Assembly (NCBI RefSeq): GCF_004791695.1 | Contig: NZ_SRSO01000004.1 | Span: 1-64,000, forward strand | Length of the DNA: 64,000 nucleotides | Direction: 5' to 3' | Source: Flavivirga rizhaonensis | Lineage (GTDB): Bacteria; Bacteroidota; Bacteroidia; Flavobacteriales; Flavobacteriaceae | Part shown: positions 26,768 to 36,379 of the stretch, piece after piece | Numbering within the stretch: position 1 is the stretch's first letter | Layout: every line of letters begins with the position of its first letter | The notes under the pieces: model-generated | Database searches by the model: none | Told to the model about the DNA's origin: nothing | What the model saw: only the letters and a program-made list of their open reading frames with translations | Position numbers and translations under genes: made by a program

Positions 26768-26845
26768 ATTATTGTTTTTTTAAAATAAAATATTATTTAA
26801 CTATCGTTCAATAACATTGTGTTTATAAACTAAACTCTTATTATA

Positions 26846-27889
26846 TTAATTATCTATCTCCATTAAGATTTCTTTGATTAATGGGTGTTTACAATAGCCT
26901 CCATATGCAACATCTGACATATGCAAACTAGGGTTATGATTGCCCTCGACTATAGTCGGACCAGATTCAGAAATAGCAATATCCCATCCAATAATTCTAT
27001 TAGGGAAAAATGCGGATGCTGATTTAGCTAATTCACAAGATTCCTTATAATGAGGAACTATAAAGCCTTCTAATTCAGTATTAGTGTTTGGATGTCTGGT
27101 GAAGGTTTTACCGCCTTTAACTATGTCTTGTCTAGCTACACCTTCTAAAGTACCAGTATTATGATTTACTGAAATATAAAAACCTCCGGTACCAGTATTA
27201 TCTGTAATTGTTTCCCCTGTGCCAAATCGCATTAAAGAAGAGATAACCTGTATTACATTTAAGTCGTTTGTATAGGTAATTATTCGTGTTGTATTTATAG
27301 AACTAGAATATATGGAATTAATCTTATGGTGTTGATTTATATATTCTTGATAAATATAACTATTATTAAATAATGCATGAGCACATTCATCTATTTGATT
27401 GTTGATTGTTTCTTGTTTTAATAAAATACAACCTTTACCAGCAATACCATCTATAGGTTTTAAAAATATAGTATCTGTTTTTGTTACTGTAAATAGTTTT
27501 TGGAAGAAGCTAGCAAGTTCTTTTTTATTTGAGACTAAGGAATTTTTCTTGTTTAAGAAAAAACTATTTTTATAATTATATCCTAAAAGTTTGGGAGCAG
27601 GGAGCTTGTATTGCTCACACATTATACTGAAGATCAACTTATTTTCCAGTAAAGTTGTAACTATAGGAAATACCAGTTTTTTAGAAAGTAAAATACTATT
27701 AAATTCTTTAAAAGATAAATAAGACTTTATATCTGTAATATCTTTTCTATATAAAAATTTCCTAATATAATCTGTAGGCAGTACTTTTTTATATAAAGAA
27801 AATTGAATTATTTCTTTAATAATTATAAGCCAATTTTTTCTGTCTTTATCAGAAAAAAAAACTTTAAAATGTTTAAGCCTTGAAATCAT
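26846..27889 (-). CDS. Sugar-transfer-associated ATP-grasp ligase (intact paralogue)
   Basis: 347-aa ATP-grasp enzyme of the ATPgrasp_ST type found beside sugar transferases. KPIDGIAGKGCILL is the ATP-binding loop, YINQHHKINSIYSSSINTTRI the central domain, and IVEGNHNPSLH the metal-binding Glu-x-Asn. Enzymes of this type are predicted to ligate an amino acid or peptide to a carboxylate during glycan or peptide-conjugate synthesis. It is a tandem duplicate of the broken gene 78 nt downstream and the gene just after an SGNH gene. Confidence 0.85.
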   Translation of the reverse strand: MISRLKHFKVFFSDKDRKNWLIIIKEIIQFSLYKKVLPTDYIRKFLYRKDITDIKSYLSFKEFNSILLSKKLVFPIVTTLLENKLIFSIMCEQYKLPAPKLLGYNYKNSFFLNKKNSLVSNKKELASFFQKLFTVTKTDTIFLKPIDGIAGKGCILLKQETINNQIDECAHALFNNSYIYQEYINQHHKINSIYSSSINTTRIITYTNDLNVIQVISSLMRFGTGETITDNTGTGGFYISVNHNTGTLEGVARQDIVKGGKTFTRHPNTNTELEGFIVPHYKESCELAKSASAFFPNRIIGWDIAISESGPTIVEGNHNPSLHMSDVAYGGYCKHPLIKEILMEIDN

Positions 27890-27901
27890 ATTATTTTAAG
27901 T

Positions 27902-28855
27902 TTAATTAAAATGTTTTTTATTATCGTTTAATATTGAGTCGATTAATAAACCTGTAAATAGCCTTGCACCATTATCATTTAAGTGGGATGGGTCATAAAA
28001 CAAATCTAATTTATTAGCAAAGTCTTTAGAATTTAAATAATTATAAAAAGGAATGTTTTTAGATTTAGCGATTGCTTTTATTTCTGTAAGGGATTTGTTT
28101 TTTGAAACATTTCTTGGAATAAGGTTTGGAGATGTTACAAATACTAGTTTAACATTATTAGTTTTAGCTTCATTAATAAAATTCTCAAGAGTTTTAACAA
28201 ATACGGAGTCAATTTCTTCTGTATATTCTTTTTCTTGAATGTCTTCTCTGTGTGATGTAAGTTTATCAAAAGTCATTTTTTCAAATAAAGGACGATATCC
28301 TTGTGGCGTTTCTTGTGGTGCTAAATAATATCTAACAGCTTGGATTAAAGTAGAATTATTTTGATAAGCTTTAAAAAATAATTTTGGATCTGCATATTTA
28401 GATTTTAAGTTAAAAACTGGATCTAGCTCATTACTATAATCATCATAATATGGGTTTAAATCGTCAAGCCTATCAAAAGCTTTTTCCGATTTAAACAGAA
28501 AATTTTCATCTATGTTTAAAATTATTAGCTCTGGTAATGTTCTTTTAAAAATCATTCCTTGCAAGGCGCTATGGTAAACTAATTGCTGCCCGTCAGCACC
28601 TGCATTATAACATGTTTTTCCTGTTTTCTTTTCTATGACCTCAGGAACATAATGCCTATGGGCATGAGAGCTTCCAAATATTAATATATTTTCTTTTGCT
28701 TTTGTAATTGCATATGTAGATCTAGCGAATTTACCTGTTTCTTGACTTAAAAACAACTCCTTTGCAATGAAACCCAATCCAAAATCTATTATAAATATTA
28801 TAACAATAAATTTTAAAACTTTTGCAAAAGTATATTTTAATTGAGTATTTATCAT
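27902..28855 (-). CDS. Membrane-anchored SGNH/DltD-like protein, copy 2
   Basis: 317 aa. A membrane anchor at about residues 13-32 is followed by ILIFGSSHAHRHYVP with the putative nucleophile S63, and a late FYDPSHLNDNG with D288 and H291 (DxxH). The GSSH form is more DltD-like than the GDSF form of copy 1. It lies 2 nt after MBOAT copy 2 and probably transfers the acyl group delivered by it to the glycan outside the membrane. Confidence 0.85.
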   Translation of the reverse strand: MINTQLKYTFAKVLKFIVIIFIIDFGLGFIAKELFLSQETGKFARSTYAITKAKENILIFGSSHAHRHYVPEVIEKKTGKTCYNAGADGQQLVYHSALQGMIFKRTLPELIILNIDENFLFKSEKAFDRLDDLNPYYDDYSNELDPVFNLKSKYADPKLFFKAYQNNSTLIQAVRYYLAPQETPQGYRPLFEKMTFDKLTSHREDIQEKEYTEEIDSVFVKTLENFINEAKTNNVKLVFVTSPNLIPRNVSKNKSLTEIKAIAKSKNIPFYNYLNSKDFANKLDLFYDPSHLNDNGARLFTGLLIDSILNDNKKHFN

Positions 28856-28857
28856 TT

Positions 28858-30270
28858 CTAAAATTGAAAATAAATGAATTGACTTTCTCCAAATACGCCT
28901 AAGTAAAAGATGATAAAAATTACTAATGCGTAAGCCGAAAGCCTAATGATTTCGTGCTTATTATTGAAAACAGAAAAATATGAATTAAAAAACTCTTTTT
29001 TAATTTCAACAAATATTAATAGCCCAATAGCCAAGGCAGCATAAAAGAAGGCTATTATATCTTCACCATATCCAAAATATAAATAACCAGGCTTTGTAAA
29101 AATCTTTATTATAATAAAAATGGCATCTTGTAAAGTATTAGCTCTAAAAAATATCCAAGCAAAGTTTATTAGAATAAAGGTTGGAATTATGTTAAATATA
29201 CCAGTTCTTATTTTTCTTTTAAAAATTAATACTTCCATTATTAGATAAAGACCATTCAAAGCACCCCAAACTATAAAAGTCCAATTTGATCCATGCCACA
29301 ACCCACTAATTAAAAAAGTAATAAAGAGATTAAAGAGCCAGCGCCATTTTTTAGTGCGATTCCCACCTAATGGAATGTAAACATAATCTTTAAACCATGT
29401 CGATAATGAAATATGCCATCTATTCCAAAATTCGCCAATAGAAGCAGAGAAATAAGGTCGTTTAAAATTGGTCATTAAATTTAACCCAAACATTTTTGCT
29501 ACTCCGATTGCTATCAAAGAATAACCTGCAAAATCTCCATAAATTTGGAATGAAAACATTATAGTAGCTGCAATGAAAGTCAATCCATCATGGTTTTCTA
29601 CATTATTAAACACTGCATTAACATAGATTGCGGCTCTATCTGCAATTACTAATTTTAGAAAAAAACCAAAAATCATTAGTTTTATACCACTCGAGAGTCC
29701 TTCATATGTGTATTTTCTTGGATTTAATATTTGAGGTAATAAATTTGAGGCTCTTTCAATAGGCCCTGCGACTAACTGAGGGAAAAAAGAAACAAAGGTT
29801 GCAAAGCTTATAAAGTCTTTTGTTGGTGATATTTTATTTTTATAAATATCTATTGAATATGATAAGGTTTGAAAGGTGTAGAACGAAATGCCGACTGGGA
29901 GTATAATTTTTAAAGACCAAGTGTTTTCTATTGAATATCCCAATAATGAGAGTGAATCGACCCAAGATTCAATAAAAAAATTATAATATTTAAAAAAAAC
30001 TAAAAGCCCAATATTAAAAATAAGACTAACTAAAAGCCATTTCTTTCTTTTCGATTTCTCTGTAGATTTCTCTATTTGTAATCCAACAAAATAATCAACT
30101 ATTGTACTGGCTATTATTAAAGCCAAAAATCTGTAATCCCACCATCCATAAAAGATATAACTGCTTATTAAAAGCAGAATGTTTTGTGTCTTTAAATTTT
30201 TAGAAAGACTCCAATAGAGTAAAAACACTATTGATAAAAAAACAAAAAAGGTGGTTGAATTAAAAAACAT
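28858..30270 (-). CDS. MBOAT O-acyltransferase, copy 2
   Basis: 470-aa polytopic membrane acyltransferase. Motifs: SFFPQLVAGPIERA (about 161-174), FWNRWHISLSTWF (H286) and SGLWHGSNW with the catalytic H326. It again ends FIYFQF. Overall it reads closest to copy 1 (shared YGWWD and VDYFVG). It sits between a GT4 gene and its SGNH partner. Confidence 0.95.
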   Translation of the reverse strand: MFFNSTTFFVFLSIVFLLYWSLSKNLKTQNILLLISSYIFYGWWDYRFLALIIASTIVDYFVGLQIEKSTEKSKRKKWLLVSLIFNIGLLVFFKYYNFFIESWVDSLSLLGYSIENTWSLKIILPVGISFYTFQTLSYSIDIYKNKISPTKDFISFATFVSFFPQLVAGPIERASNLLPQILNPRKYTYEGLSSGIKLMIFGFFLKLVIADRAAIYVNAVFNNVENHDGLTFIAATIMFSFQIYGDFAGYSLIAIGVAKMFGLNLMTNFKRPYFSASIGEFWNRWHISLSTWFKDYVYIPLGGNRTKKWRWLFNLFITFLISGLWHGSNWTFIVWGALNGLYLIMEVLIFKRKIRTGIFNIIPTFILINFAWIFFRANTLQDAIFIIIKIFTKPGYLYFGYGEDIIAFFYAALAIGLLIFVEIKKEFFNSYFSVFNNKHEIIRLSAYALVIFIIFYLGVFGESQFIYFQF

Positions 30271-30321
30271 TTTTTACAAAAGATAGTATGAATTTGTAAT
30301 TGTATTTTACTATAAATTAAT

Positions 30322-31479
30322 CTAATTTAAACTTCTATATTCTTTTAATAGTGATTCCCAAACATGGTTACGTTCAAATTTTGAAATAATATTTATTCTA
30401 GATTTCACCCCCATTTCTGCGGCTTCTTTTTTATTTTTTAAGATATAATTCATAGCTTCATAGATAGCTTCATGATTTTTAACAGGAATAATTAAACCAT
30501 GATTCTTATGTTCTATTATTTCATTGCAACCATTAATGTTTGTTACAATACTTGGTAACTCCATTGCTCCAGCTTGCATTACTACATTTGGGAAGCCTTC
30601 ACGATAACTAGGGAAGGCCAAGGTATTTGATATTGCAAAATAAGGTCTAACATCATTAACCCAACCAGTAGAAATAATATTCTTATTGTTTTTAATTATT
30701 TCCATAGACTTTGGCGAAAGCGGATCTAATTCATTTTCATATGTTCCTACTAGTAATAGTTTTATATTCTTATGTTCTTTACTTATCATATTGTAAGCAA
30801 GCATCAATTCGTTCATACCTTTATCTGAAACTAATCTTCCTATGAATACAAATACAAAATCATCTTTTGAAATACCTAAGTTTGTTCTAAACTCAAGCTT
30901 CTTTTCCTCATTATCAAAAATTACCGGGTCAAAATAAGAGGTATCTATACCATTAGAACTCCCGTTTGCAATTACTTTCAGTTTATTTTTATTTGTAAAA
31001 TTGGATTTCATAATAATATCTGCTAACCCGAAAGAATTAGGATATATTTTAGTAGCGCACTTGTAAGTTATTTTCTCTACCAGATTAAGAATAAGTCTCT
31101 TGAAGCCTGTAGCTTCAAGTAAAGGTAAGCCAGCTATAGTATGGAGCCTATGCGGAACACCTGCCATTTTTGCTGCAAGCATAGATAAAGTTCCAGCTTT
31201 TGGAGTGTGGGAATGTACAATAAATGGTTTTTCTTTTTTGAATAATTTATATAATTGCCAGACAGCATACAAGTCTTTAATAGGAGTTATTTTTCTTGTC
31301 ATTTCGATAGCCAAAGTAGGCACATTTTCGTGCTTCGAAACTCGATCAAGTGCATTATCCTTACCTGTTGATGAAACTGCAAGGACATCAAAATAACTTG
31401 ACATAAATCCTAATTGACCTTTTAACAGCCCAGTTATTGACAAAGGAACTGTAGTAACTCTAATAATTTTCTTCTTCAT
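30322..31479 (-). CDS. Glycosyltransferase family 4 (PglA-like)
   Basis: 385-aa GT-B glycosyltransferase. The N-terminal domain has VHSHTPKAGTLSMLAAKMAGVPHRLHTIAGLPL (in part), as in enzymes adding the second sugar to bacillosamine-type lipid carriers. The donor-binding domain shows FIGRLVSDKGMNEL and the ExxxxxE-type YREGFPNVVMQAGA. It heads a sub-block with MBOAT copy 2, has its own -7 box, and may act right after a PglC-like enzyme of the same train. Confidence 0.92.
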   Translation of the reverse strand: MKKKIIRVTTVPLSITGLLKGQLGFMSSYFDVLAVSSTGKDNALDRVSKHENVPTLAIEMTRKITPIKDLYAVWQLYKLFKKEKPFIVHSHTPKAGTLSMLAAKMAGVPHRLHTIAGLPLLEATGFKRLILNLVEKITYKCATKIYPNSFGLADIIMKSNFTNKNKLKVIANGSSNGIDTSYFDPVIFDNEEKKLEFRTNLGISKDDFVFVFIGRLVSDKGMNELMLAYNMISKEHKNIKLLLVGTYENELDPLSPKSMEIIKNNKNIISTGWVNDVRPYFAISNTLAFPSYREGFPNVVMQAGAMELPSIVTNINGCNEIIEHKNHGLIIPVKNHEAIYEAMNYILKNKKEAAEMGVKSRINIISKFERNHVWESLLKEYRSLN

Positions 31480-31513
31480 AAATCGGTTATATTAACCTAT
31501 GATTTTGCGGTCA

Positions 31514-31521
31514 CAAATATA
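31514..31521 (-). promoter_or_regulatory. Internal promoter -7 box before the GT4 gene
   Basis: The minus strand reads TATATTTG, 34 nt before the ATG at 31479, within the 150-nt gap that follows the GNAT array. It suggests that the array and the downstream block can be transcribed separately. Confidence 0.5.
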
Positions 31522-31629
31522 TAAAAGTAATTAGTTTTCATTTGCTTTTCTCTTTCTACTACTGAGTTTTTAGGATAAACAGCTTTTTAACTGAAACTTA
31601 TTTTAATTATACACGTCTAAAAGGAATAA

Positions 31630-32781
31630 CTAATCGTTAAATCCAATTTTTTGATAACTTTTTGTTCCTTTAATTAAAAATGAATTCTCTTTATTGTGTT
31701 TATATATTTTTACATCATCAAGATGTTCTTTTGTAGTGTATAAAAAATTATAAATATACTTTTTTAAAAAACTATATGTGTTAATTGTATGTTGTTGTAT
31801 TTCTTCAAAATTAGTAATGTTTAAATCAGGCGTTACTTTAATTTCAGATAGTGCAATATTACTTTGTACGTTTGATTTCTTTGTAAAGTATTTATTATAT
31901 TTTGAGTGAATTTCGTTTACTCCTTTAGATTTAAGATATTCTTTAATTTTGATTTTAATTATTAGTAATTTTGCCTTGTATTTAGATTTAATATTTAAGT
32001 TTTTATAAGTAACATAGTGATTGTATCTATAAATATTGTTACTCCATCTTCTCTTATAGTCCATTCCTCCAACCCCCATTTCAAAAAGGATATAACCATT
32101 GTTTGCACACCATTCAACTTGTTTGTAGATTTCTACATGACCTAATCCAAATTTTGAGTAATCAATATTATAAGAAGATATATAGCTGAAAAGTATTTTA
32201 TCAAAATGATAATTCAAAGATATTTCAATAGGTTCTTCTTCGTTGTATACAACAAATAAAGAGGCCTTTTTATTAATAATTTCTGCATAGGTATGTTCTA
32301 CTAAATAATCCCATTCATGTAAGTTTTTATGCGATTCGTTTCTTTCTTCAAACCTACAAGTAATCATATGGTGAAGAGATTCCATTATAGAGTCATAATC
32401 AGTCTTAGAAATATCACCATGAAACATTTTATAACGTATGTTAAAACAGGATTCTAAGCGTTTTACATATCTAGTGAAAATGTTTCTCTTTTTCGAATTA
32501 AATTGGCGCTTCATATACCCTTCAATAGAATCTGAAGCATGCAATAAAATTGAATACCCCCAATTATATTGAGGGATTATTTTTGTTGAAAATGAAGTAT
32601 CCTTTAGATTTAGTTTAAAGTATTCAGGAATTAGTCTAAAAGAGTATATAGCGTTTTTTGGAGTTTTGTTTAGCGGGTTTTTAACTTTAATGCCAAAGTA
32701 TTCAAAACTTAAATAAAGTCGAATCACTTCATCTGTTCTAAATAATTTCGGAAATATTGTTATCATATTTTTAAATGTCAT
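31630..32781 (-). CDS. GNAT-like acyltransferase, paralogue 2 (array end)
   Basis: 383 aa; last member of a run of seven tandem paralogues. Shared marks: an N-terminal region with SFRLIPEYFKLNL, then LESCFNIRYKMFHGDIS, YNIDYSKFGLG, VEWCANNGYILFEMG and YKRRW. The C-terminal domain of about 70 residues is present (YSFLKKYIYNFLY, then IKGTKSYQKI). It is closest to the isolated copy at 12121-13350, so those two may form a subgroup. Predicted cytoplasmic; donor and acceptor unknown. Confidence 0.75.
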   Translation of the reverse strand: MTFKNMITIFPKLFRTDEVIRLYLSFEYFGIKVKNPLNKTPKNAIYSFRLIPEYFKLNLKDTSFSTKIIPQYNWGYSILLHASDSIEGYMKRQFNSKKRNIFTRYVKRLESCFNIRYKMFHGDISKTDYDSIMESLHHMITCRFEERNESHKNLHEWDYLVEHTYAEIINKKASLFVVYNEEEPIEISLNYHFDKILFSYISSYNIDYSKFGLGHVEIYKQVEWCANNGYILFEMGVGGMDYKRRWSNNIYRYNHYVTYKNLNIKSKYKAKLLIIKIKIKEYLKSKGVNEIHSKYNKYFTKKSNVQSNIALSEIKVTPDLNITNFEEIQQHTINTYSFLKKYIYNFLYTTKEHLDDVKIYKHNKENSFLIKGTKSYQKIGFND

Positions 32782-32801
32782 AATGCAAAAAAAACATAAT
32801 A

Positions 32802-34007
32802 TTATTTTAAAATAATTATTTTTTGGTTCTTTTTAATACCACTAAAATAATAAGTTTGTTCATTTTCTTTATCCATATATATATTAACATTTTTGAAGAA
32901 CTCTTGATTTTTGTGCAAAAAATAATTTAATGATTTTATTAAAAAAGCATATTCACTATCATTTATATCAATCAGTACTAAATTTTCAAGTTTTGGGATT
33001 TCATAAATATCATTATCGATAGTCACCATATTAGAAACTGGTTTTACATTTTTTGATTCTATAATTTTATATTTATACTTTGCATAGTAACCATACCATA
33101 AATGCAAATTAAATTTTTTTAAAAATTGAATTACTGTATAGCGTGTTTTTAACTTCAATATTTTTAAATGTGCTATAATTGATGAATATGACGATTTAGA
33201 ATTATAAATTATATGTTCATTATACATATAACTTTCATTTACATATTTTCTTTTATGTAAAAAATCACCTCTTCCCATATCAAATAATTTAAACCCATTT
33301 TTAAAAGCCCATTCTAAATGATTAACCATATTAATATGTCCTAGATTGAACATTTGATAATCAATATCATAGCAACTGTTCCAGTGATAAATAGTAACAT
33401 CATCAATAAAATTTAGAGTAATATTTATAGGCTTATTTTCATGATAGATCACAAATATGCTTGCTTTTTTATCTAGTACTAATGGATACATCATGCTTTG
33501 GTAGAGTTCTAAATAAGGTAATTCAAAGTTCAATTCTTTCTTTTGCGCAAAGCGTCGTTCAGTTATTAAAACAAGTTCCTTAAAAATATGATCGTATTCA
33601 TTTTTAGATATTTTACCATAAAAAATTTTATATTCTGGAGTAATGCACAAATCCAGTCTTTTTTTGTATCGCTTTAACTGAGATTTTCTGGGTTTACCTA
33701 ATTTATTATCAAAGTAATCTTCAATATTTTTAAATGGCATTAGGTTAATTAAATAACCTTGAAAGAGTGGAGCAGTAAGGCACTTTAAATGTTTGTTTTT
33801 AATATATTTGGGCACTAAATAGTTTGGCACATCTCTGATAGAATACACGTCAAAATTCAAATTAAATTTCTTGTCTGGGTTAACCTTATAGATGACTTTA
33901 TTAAAAAAAGAATTGGTTATTTCTATATAAAAAAAAGGAAACCTATTTTCTTTAAAAAAAATATCTAAAAAAAAACTCAATTGAGTATGTCTTGTATTTA
34001 AACTCAT
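32802..34007 (-). CDS. GNAT-like acyltransferase, paralogue 3
   Basis: 401 aa. Shared motifs: YSIRDVPNYL, LDLCITPEYKIFYGKIS, YDIDYQMFNLG, LEWAFKNGFKLFDMGRGDF. It is the most divergent of the full-length array members: the usual SKF is QMF, and WC is WA. The C-terminal domain is present (YAFLIKSLNYFLH, then FSGIKKNQKI). The gap to the previous gene is 21 nt. Change at the motif positions suggests a different substrate from its neighbours. Confidence 0.72.
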   Translation of the reverse strand: MSLNTRHTQLSFFLDIFFKENRFPFFYIEITNSFFNKVIYKVNPDKKFNLNFDVYSIRDVPNYLVPKYIKNKHLKCLTAPLFQGYLINLMPFKNIEDYFDNKLGKPRKSQLKRYKKRLDLCITPEYKIFYGKISKNEYDHIFKELVLITERRFAQKKELNFELPYLELYQSMMYPLVLDKKASIFVIYHENKPINITLNFIDDVTIYHWNSCYDIDYQMFNLGHINMVNHLEWAFKNGFKLFDMGRGDFLHKRKYVNESYMYNEHIIYNSKSSYSSIIAHLKILKLKTRYTVIQFLKKFNLHLWYGYYAKYKYKIIESKNVKPVSNMVTIDNDIYEIPKLENLVLIDINDSEYAFLIKSLNYFLHKNQEFFKNVNIYMDKENEQTYYFSGIKKNQKIIILK

Positions 34008-34028
34008 TTATCTTATTGACTATAAGTG

Positions 34029-35207
34029 CTAATTGATTATTGTGAGTAATTGTTTTTTGTTTTTATACTTTAAAATAAATTTATTTGAGGTCCCCTTTAG
34101 CTTACCAATAATTACATTTTCTATAGATGTATTCACTAAGAATAGAAAATCATAAACCGGCTTTCTTAAAAATGCATATTCATTGTCTTTATCAATATTT
34201 ATTTCAATTATTTTGTCAGTAGTTTTTGCGTTACTGTCTATTAGTATAGTCGGAAGTTTTTTATTGTTAGTAAAATTTTTTATTCTAAATATATGTTTAT
34301 TTAAACCTTTATATTTTGTATGTAAATTCCATTTTTTGAAAAGCCTATAGCTTTTATATTTAATAATTTCTTTTATAGCAAAATATTGTCCAATTAGTAA
34401 AATACCTATTGAATTAGATCTGTAAATTATATGATTATAATAATCATGTGTTTTGGTAGACCATTTGGTTTTATAGTAATCATACCCCTTTAAAAGGTCA
34501 TAAATCTCAAAATTGTTATCCATACACCATTCTATATTTTTAAGCATATCAATGAATCCCAAATGAAATTTTGAGTAGTCAATATCATACCCGCTTAAAA
34601 TATAATATATTAATTTTTTTTTACACATATTTATTCTAATGCTGATAGGTTTTTTTCCATCATATATTACGAATAGATTTGCTTTTTTTTTCAATATCAT
34701 ATCATATAAAACATCATAATACCCTCCAAGATATTGTAACTCATAATTGTTTTCTTGTTTCTCGGCAAACCTTTTAATTAGCATTTTTTTTAAAACAACA
34801 AAAAGCATGTCGTATTCTTCTTTAGTTATATCTCCATAATATGAAGCGTATTTAATATTGAAACATGTAACTAACCTGTTTTCGTAGCGTCTAAGGTTTG
34901 ATCTACTTTTGGAGTTAAATTTTTTTTTTAAGTATTCTGATATATCTCTAAATAAATGGAGCTCTATCAAATGGCCATTTAGGGTTTTTATTTTATTGTT
35001 AACAATACTTTTTGAGTGTTCAGACAACTCAATATCTAAATAATCAGAGACGTCTTTAAATATTAATATTTGTTTTTTTAAATCTAAATCGGTATCAATA
35101 TTTGTATTATAATAAAAATCTTTTCCATAAATAATTTTACTACAAATAGGAGGTAGGCTATTTTCAGTAAAAGCTTTTAAGAATGTTATTTTTTTTACTT
35201 TATTCAA
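34029..35207 (-). CDS. GNAT-like acyltransferase, paralogue 4
   Basis: 392 aa. Motifs: LIFKDVSDYLDIEL, LVTCFNIKYASYYGDIT, YDIDYSKFHLGF, IEWCMDNNFEIYDLLKG. The YDLLKG form groups it with the next two array members. The C-terminal domain is present (YAFLRKPVYDFLF). Only 2 nt separate it from the upstream gene stop, so translation is probably coupled. Confidence 0.74.
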   Translation of the reverse strand: MNKVKKITFLKAFTENSLPPICSKIIYGKDFYYNTNIDTDLDLKKQILIFKDVSDYLDIELSEHSKSIVNNKIKTLNGHLIELHLFRDISEYLKKKFNSKSRSNLRRYENRLVTCFNIKYASYYGDITKEEYDMLFVVLKKMLIKRFAEKQENNYELQYLGGYYDVLYDMILKKKANLFVIYDGKKPISIRINMCKKKLIYYILSGYDIDYSKFHLGFIDMLKNIEWCMDNNFEIYDLLKGYDYYKTKWSTKTHDYYNHIIYRSNSIGILLIGQYFAIKEIIKYKSYRLFKKWNLHTKYKGLNKHIFRIKNFTNNKKLPTILIDSNAKTTDKIIEINIDKDNEYAFLRKPVYDFLFLVNTSIENVIIGKLKGTSNKFILKYKNKKQLLTIIN

Positions 35208-35209
35208 AA

Positions 35210-36379
35210 TTATTGAAATGTTATTTTTTGCGTTTGTTTTTTACCTTTTATTAGATAAGTCTTCGTTTTGTTTTTTAACTTAAATAATTCAACAGTTCTT
35301 AATGATTCTTTATTATGATATAAAAAAGTATACACTATTTTTTTTAAAAAACTTTGGGATTCATCATTTAAATCCACTTTAATTAGTTGTTCTTTTGAAT
35401 CTATTTGGCTATGATTAGTTACTATAATATCTTGCGAATCACTTTTAATCTTGCTCTTATGTAAAAAGCTTAGAAAATTATGATACCAAATATCTATATT
35501 TAATTTTTTCAGAATATTTATGATTGCATAAAAAACTTGAGTTTTTGCAATTATAATGTTAGCTGAAATAGCTGCTATCAATGATTTTGAATTATAAATA
35601 ACATGTTTTTGATAATAGAATTCATTATCAATTAACTTGTTTTTATATGGGTAGCTTCCTTTTAATAAATCATAAACTTCAATATTGTTATCAAAACACC
35701 AACGTAACTGCTGTATAAAATTAATAAACCCTATAGAAAACTTAGAATAATCAATATCATAACTTTTTACATAACCATAAATTGTTTCGTCTTTTAATAA
35801 GTTTAAGTAAAAACTAATAGGCTTGTTATCACTATAAATAACAAATAAAACAGCTTTTTTAGTATTGATTAGCGGGTAAGCAATTTGGTGATACGTATCC
35901 CAACGCGACAAGTCATGGTTTTTTATTTTCTTTTCCAAAAACCTATTTTCTAACATTTTTTGAAATACACTAAAAAGATAGTCATGGTTTTCTCTTGAAA
36001 TATTACCATAATAGGTTTTATATTCTATATTGAAACAAGTTTCAAGTTTATTTTGATAAATCCTAAACCTTTTAGGTGTTTTAAATTTCTTTTTTAAATA
36101 ATCGTTGGTGTTTTTATAGTTTTTTAAAAGAATTAATGATCCTTTGTAAGTGTTAATAGTTTTTACTTTCCAAGCATTGTCAGGAATATCTCCCTTTAAA
36201 TAAGAAGGAAAATCGTTTATGCAATACATGTTTTTAGGAATAGTACATGCTGCCGTACTTTTATGAGTTGTTTTTTTAGAAATAGTATTTGTAAGGCTGT
36301 TATAAATAGGTAAAGCCTCTCTTTTTTCAAGAAAAGCATTAAGAAAGTTTATATTTTCTGGTTTTACTTTTTTAAACAT
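35210..36379 (-). CDS. GNAT-like acyltransferase, paralogue 5
   Basis: 389 aa. Motifs: YCINDFPSYLKGDI, LETCFNIEYKTYYGNIS, YDIDYSKFSIGF, LRWCFDNNIEVYDLLKGSYPYK. The C-terminal domain ends KGKKQTQKITFQ. It is the closest relative of the upstream gene (same ALPIYN and NTIS at the N-terminus, same GSYPYK), so the pair arose by the most recent duplication in the array. Its start overlaps the upstream gene by 8 nt. Confidence 0.75.
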   Translation of the reverse strand: MFKKVKPENINFLNAFLEKREALPIYNSLTNTISKKTTHKSTAACTIPKNMYCINDFPSYLKGDIPDNAWKVKTINTYKGSLILLKNYKNTNDYLKKKFKTPKRFRIYQNKLETCFNIEYKTYYGNISRENHDYLFSVFQKMLENRFLEKKIKNHDLSRWDTYHQIAYPLINTKKAVLFVIYSDNKPISFYLNLLKDETIYGYVKSYDIDYSKFSIGFINFIQQLRWCFDNNIEVYDLLKGSYPYKNKLIDNEFYYQKHVIYNSKSLIAAISANIIIAKTQVFYAIINILKKLNIDIWYHNFLSFLHKSKIKSDSQDIIVTNHSQIDSKEQLIKVDLNDESQSFLKKIVYTFLYHNKESLRTVELFKLKNKTKTYLIKGKKQTQKITFQ